Assembly (NCBI RefSeq): GCF_046736345.1
Contig: NZ_CP157210.1
Location: 2,294,001 to 2,358,000, forward strand
Reading direction: 5' to 3'
DNA length: 64,000 nt
Origin: Hyphococcus formosus
Lineage (GTDB): Bacteria; Pseudomonadota; Alphaproteobacteria; Caulobacterales; Parvularculaceae
In this document: piece by piece, positions 62,987 to 64,000 of the stretch
Layout of the letters: each line of letters opens with the position of its first letter
Numbering within the stretch: the first letter of the stretch is position 1
The notes under the pieces: model-generated
Databases searched by the model: none
Seen by the model: the letters and a program-made list of their open reading frames with translations, nothing else
What the model was told of the DNA's origin: nothing
Made by a program: the position numbers and the translations under genes

Positions 62987-63460
62987 ATGAAACGTTTACT
63001 GTCTTTTCCGACTGCGGCTTGTGTGTCCGTTGCGCTAATTTGCGCTGCGTGCACCAAAGCGGAGGAACAACCCGCCACTGCGGAATCGGAAAATGTTCTC
63101 GGATACAAAACCGGAAATCCAAATGAATGGCCGGCGGAACTTGATGCGGTCATAGCTGCACCGGGGAATCACAAAATTCTGCTGGAAAATGAATCCGTTC
63201 GAGTGCTTGAGGTCTCTTTAGCACCCAACGAAGTTGAACCCTTACATTCGCATCGCTGGCCCAGCGTCCTTTATATTCAGGAGGCGGGTCATTTTGTTGA
63301 TTCCGATGCGGATGGAAATGTCATTTTTGATACGCGCGCGTTGGATGTACCGCTTACCTTTCCATTGACGATGTGGAAGGAACCGGAAGCGCCGCATTCT
63401 GTCACCAATTTGAGCGACGACACTCCTATCCGATTAGTCCGGGTCGAAATTAAAAACTAA
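62987..63460 (+). CDS. Cupin-like lipoprotein of unknown function
   Basis: 157 residues from the ATG at 62987, directly after GGGGGGAG. Signal sequence with lipobox ending C-A-A-C (Cys near residue 22), so a predicted lipoprotein. The mature part has a single cupin-like domain: NESVRVLEVSLAPNEVEPLHSHRWPSVLYI (in pieces, His-x-His ligands near residues 91-93) and APHSVTNLSDDTPIRLVRVE. Close in type to the cytoplasmic-cupin lipoproteins seen in several marine proteobacteria, without known substrate. Confidence 0.65.
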   Translation: MKRLLSFPTAACVSVALICAACTKAEEQPATAESENVLGYKTGNPNEWPAELDAVIAAPGNHKILLENESVRVLEVSLAPNEVEPLHSHRWPSVLYIQEAGHFVDSDADGNVIFDTRALDVPLTFPLTMWKEPEAPHSVTNLSDDTPIRLVRVEIKN

Positions 63461-63566
63461 CACACTTTGCTTCGCCACCGCGCCTTGTGTTTGGGCAACT
63501 CAACAGGCGGGCGTTCATCCTATTGAGCAAAAACACGCCGCAGAGAATCAAGGCACGGGGAATGAA

Positions 63567-64000
63567 ATGACCGCTAAAAATAAGATTGACCGGGTCAACG
63601 GTTGGCTGACCCTCGGGGCGAATTTAGGTGTTGTGCTAGGCCTGTTCATTTTGATCATCGAGGTTCAGCAAAATGCTGCTTTGACTCGTGCGGCACTAGA
63701 GGCTGATAAAAACAATCAACTTGCCAATATTGAATTAAGTCTAGCCTCACCGGAAACAGCTGCGGCATGGACAAAATCCGTACGCGCACCTGAAGCCATG
63801 ACTGATACTGAAATTAGGATCGTCGAGTCACATATGGTGGCGGTAATGTTGCAATGGGATAATCTTTTTCAAATGGAAGCCAACGGATTGACGACAATGG
63901 CCCGAGTGGAAAGCCATATTCGGAATACTGCACCATTTTATTTTGGGAGCAGATTTGGCAAGAACTGGTGGAAAAGGCAAATGCTTGGATGGGAGGGTAC
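63567..64000 (+). CDS. Single-TM protein of unknown function (cut by window end)
   Basis: Open from the ATG at 63567 through the last base; 144 codons visible. One membrane helix at about 14-33 (LTLGANLGVVLGLFILII) followed by EVQQNAALTRAALEADKNNQ and a soluble helical part (ESHMVAVMLQWDNLFQMEANG, FYFGSRFGKNWWKRQM). The layout - a short cytoplasmic start, ANxGVVxGLxxLIxExxQN helix, then a ~120-residue domain - recurs in uncharacterised proteins of marine bacteria. Function unknown; the C-terminus is missing. Confidence 0.6.
   Translation, partial: MTAKNKIDRVNGWLTLGANLGVVLGLFILIIEVQQNAALTRAALEADKNNQLANIELSLASPETAAAWTKSVRAPEAMTDTEIRIVESHMVAVMLQWDNLFQMEANGLTTMARVESHIRNTAPFYFGSRFGKNWWKRQMLGWEG

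Noticed and set aside
1..64000. CRISPR arrays, tRNA genes, rRNA, insertion sequences, prophage
   Set aside because: I saw no short direct-repeat array, no cloverleaf with a TTCGAATC-type loop, no transposase or phage genes. A tRNA-scanning program would be needed to exclude a divergent tRNA.

Overview
The window reads as a chromosomal segment of a heterotrophic, probably aquatic alphaproteobacterium. The clues are an alphaproteobacterial-style sucC/sucD/sucA/sucB/lpdA block, a Caulobacter-like mix of O-antigen genes with a type I secretion system, many small families common in Hyphomonadales/Parvularculales-type genomes, and tight gene packing with ATGA and convergent 4-base overlaps. The order-level assignment is inference. 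I see no rRNA, tRNA, prophage, insertion sequence or CRISPR array.
1-5335: cobalamin uptake and activation (end of a TonB-dependent receptor, BtuF/BtuC/BtuD-like ABC importer, PduO-type cobalamin adenosyltransferase), then a POT peptide transporter. 5555-7022: small membrane protein, ExoD-like protein, GNAT enzyme. 7028-17309 (minus strand): 2-oxoglutarate dehydrogenase and succinyl-CoA synthetase. Here sucC and sucD are separated by a thioesterase, rlmJ, a cupin and a 392-base gap that ends in a strong plus-strand terminator. The E2 subunit has two lipoyl domains, and an intrinsic terminator lies between sucB and lpdA.
17402-32642: housekeeping and catabolic genes. They include a divergent Mur-ligase/LD-carboxypeptidase pair, asd, rarD, hydrolases, aguB, an AGCS symporter, an NPP-type phosphodiesterase, class Ia nrdB with a recognisable promoter, and rfbC. 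32753-35113 is an S8 protease with a lipobox and a long C-terminal region that may be an autotransporter barrel.
35119-61143 is a large cell-surface glycan locus. It holds a GtrA/GtrB-type pair, a Wzm/Wzt ABC exporter, several FkbM-type methyltransferases, a plus-strand four-gene unit (39375-45894) ending in a 1067-residue protein with three glycosyltransferase-like regions, GDP-L-fucose synthesis (gmd, fcl), more GT2 and GT4 enzymes, a VPLPA-CTERM protein, a complete type I secretion trio (TolC, CLD-less LapB-like ABC protein, HlyD), a Wzx-type flippase and an O-antigen ligase/polymerase-like protein. The likely theme is assembly of a fucose-containing surface glycan beside export of a large surface protein, resembling the S-layer/O-antigen arrangement of Caulobacter; this is inference. 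61225-64000: enoyl-CoA hydratase, a TIGR03084-type protein, a cupin lipoprotein and a truncated single-TM protein.
All calls come from reading the sequence; no database search was possible.
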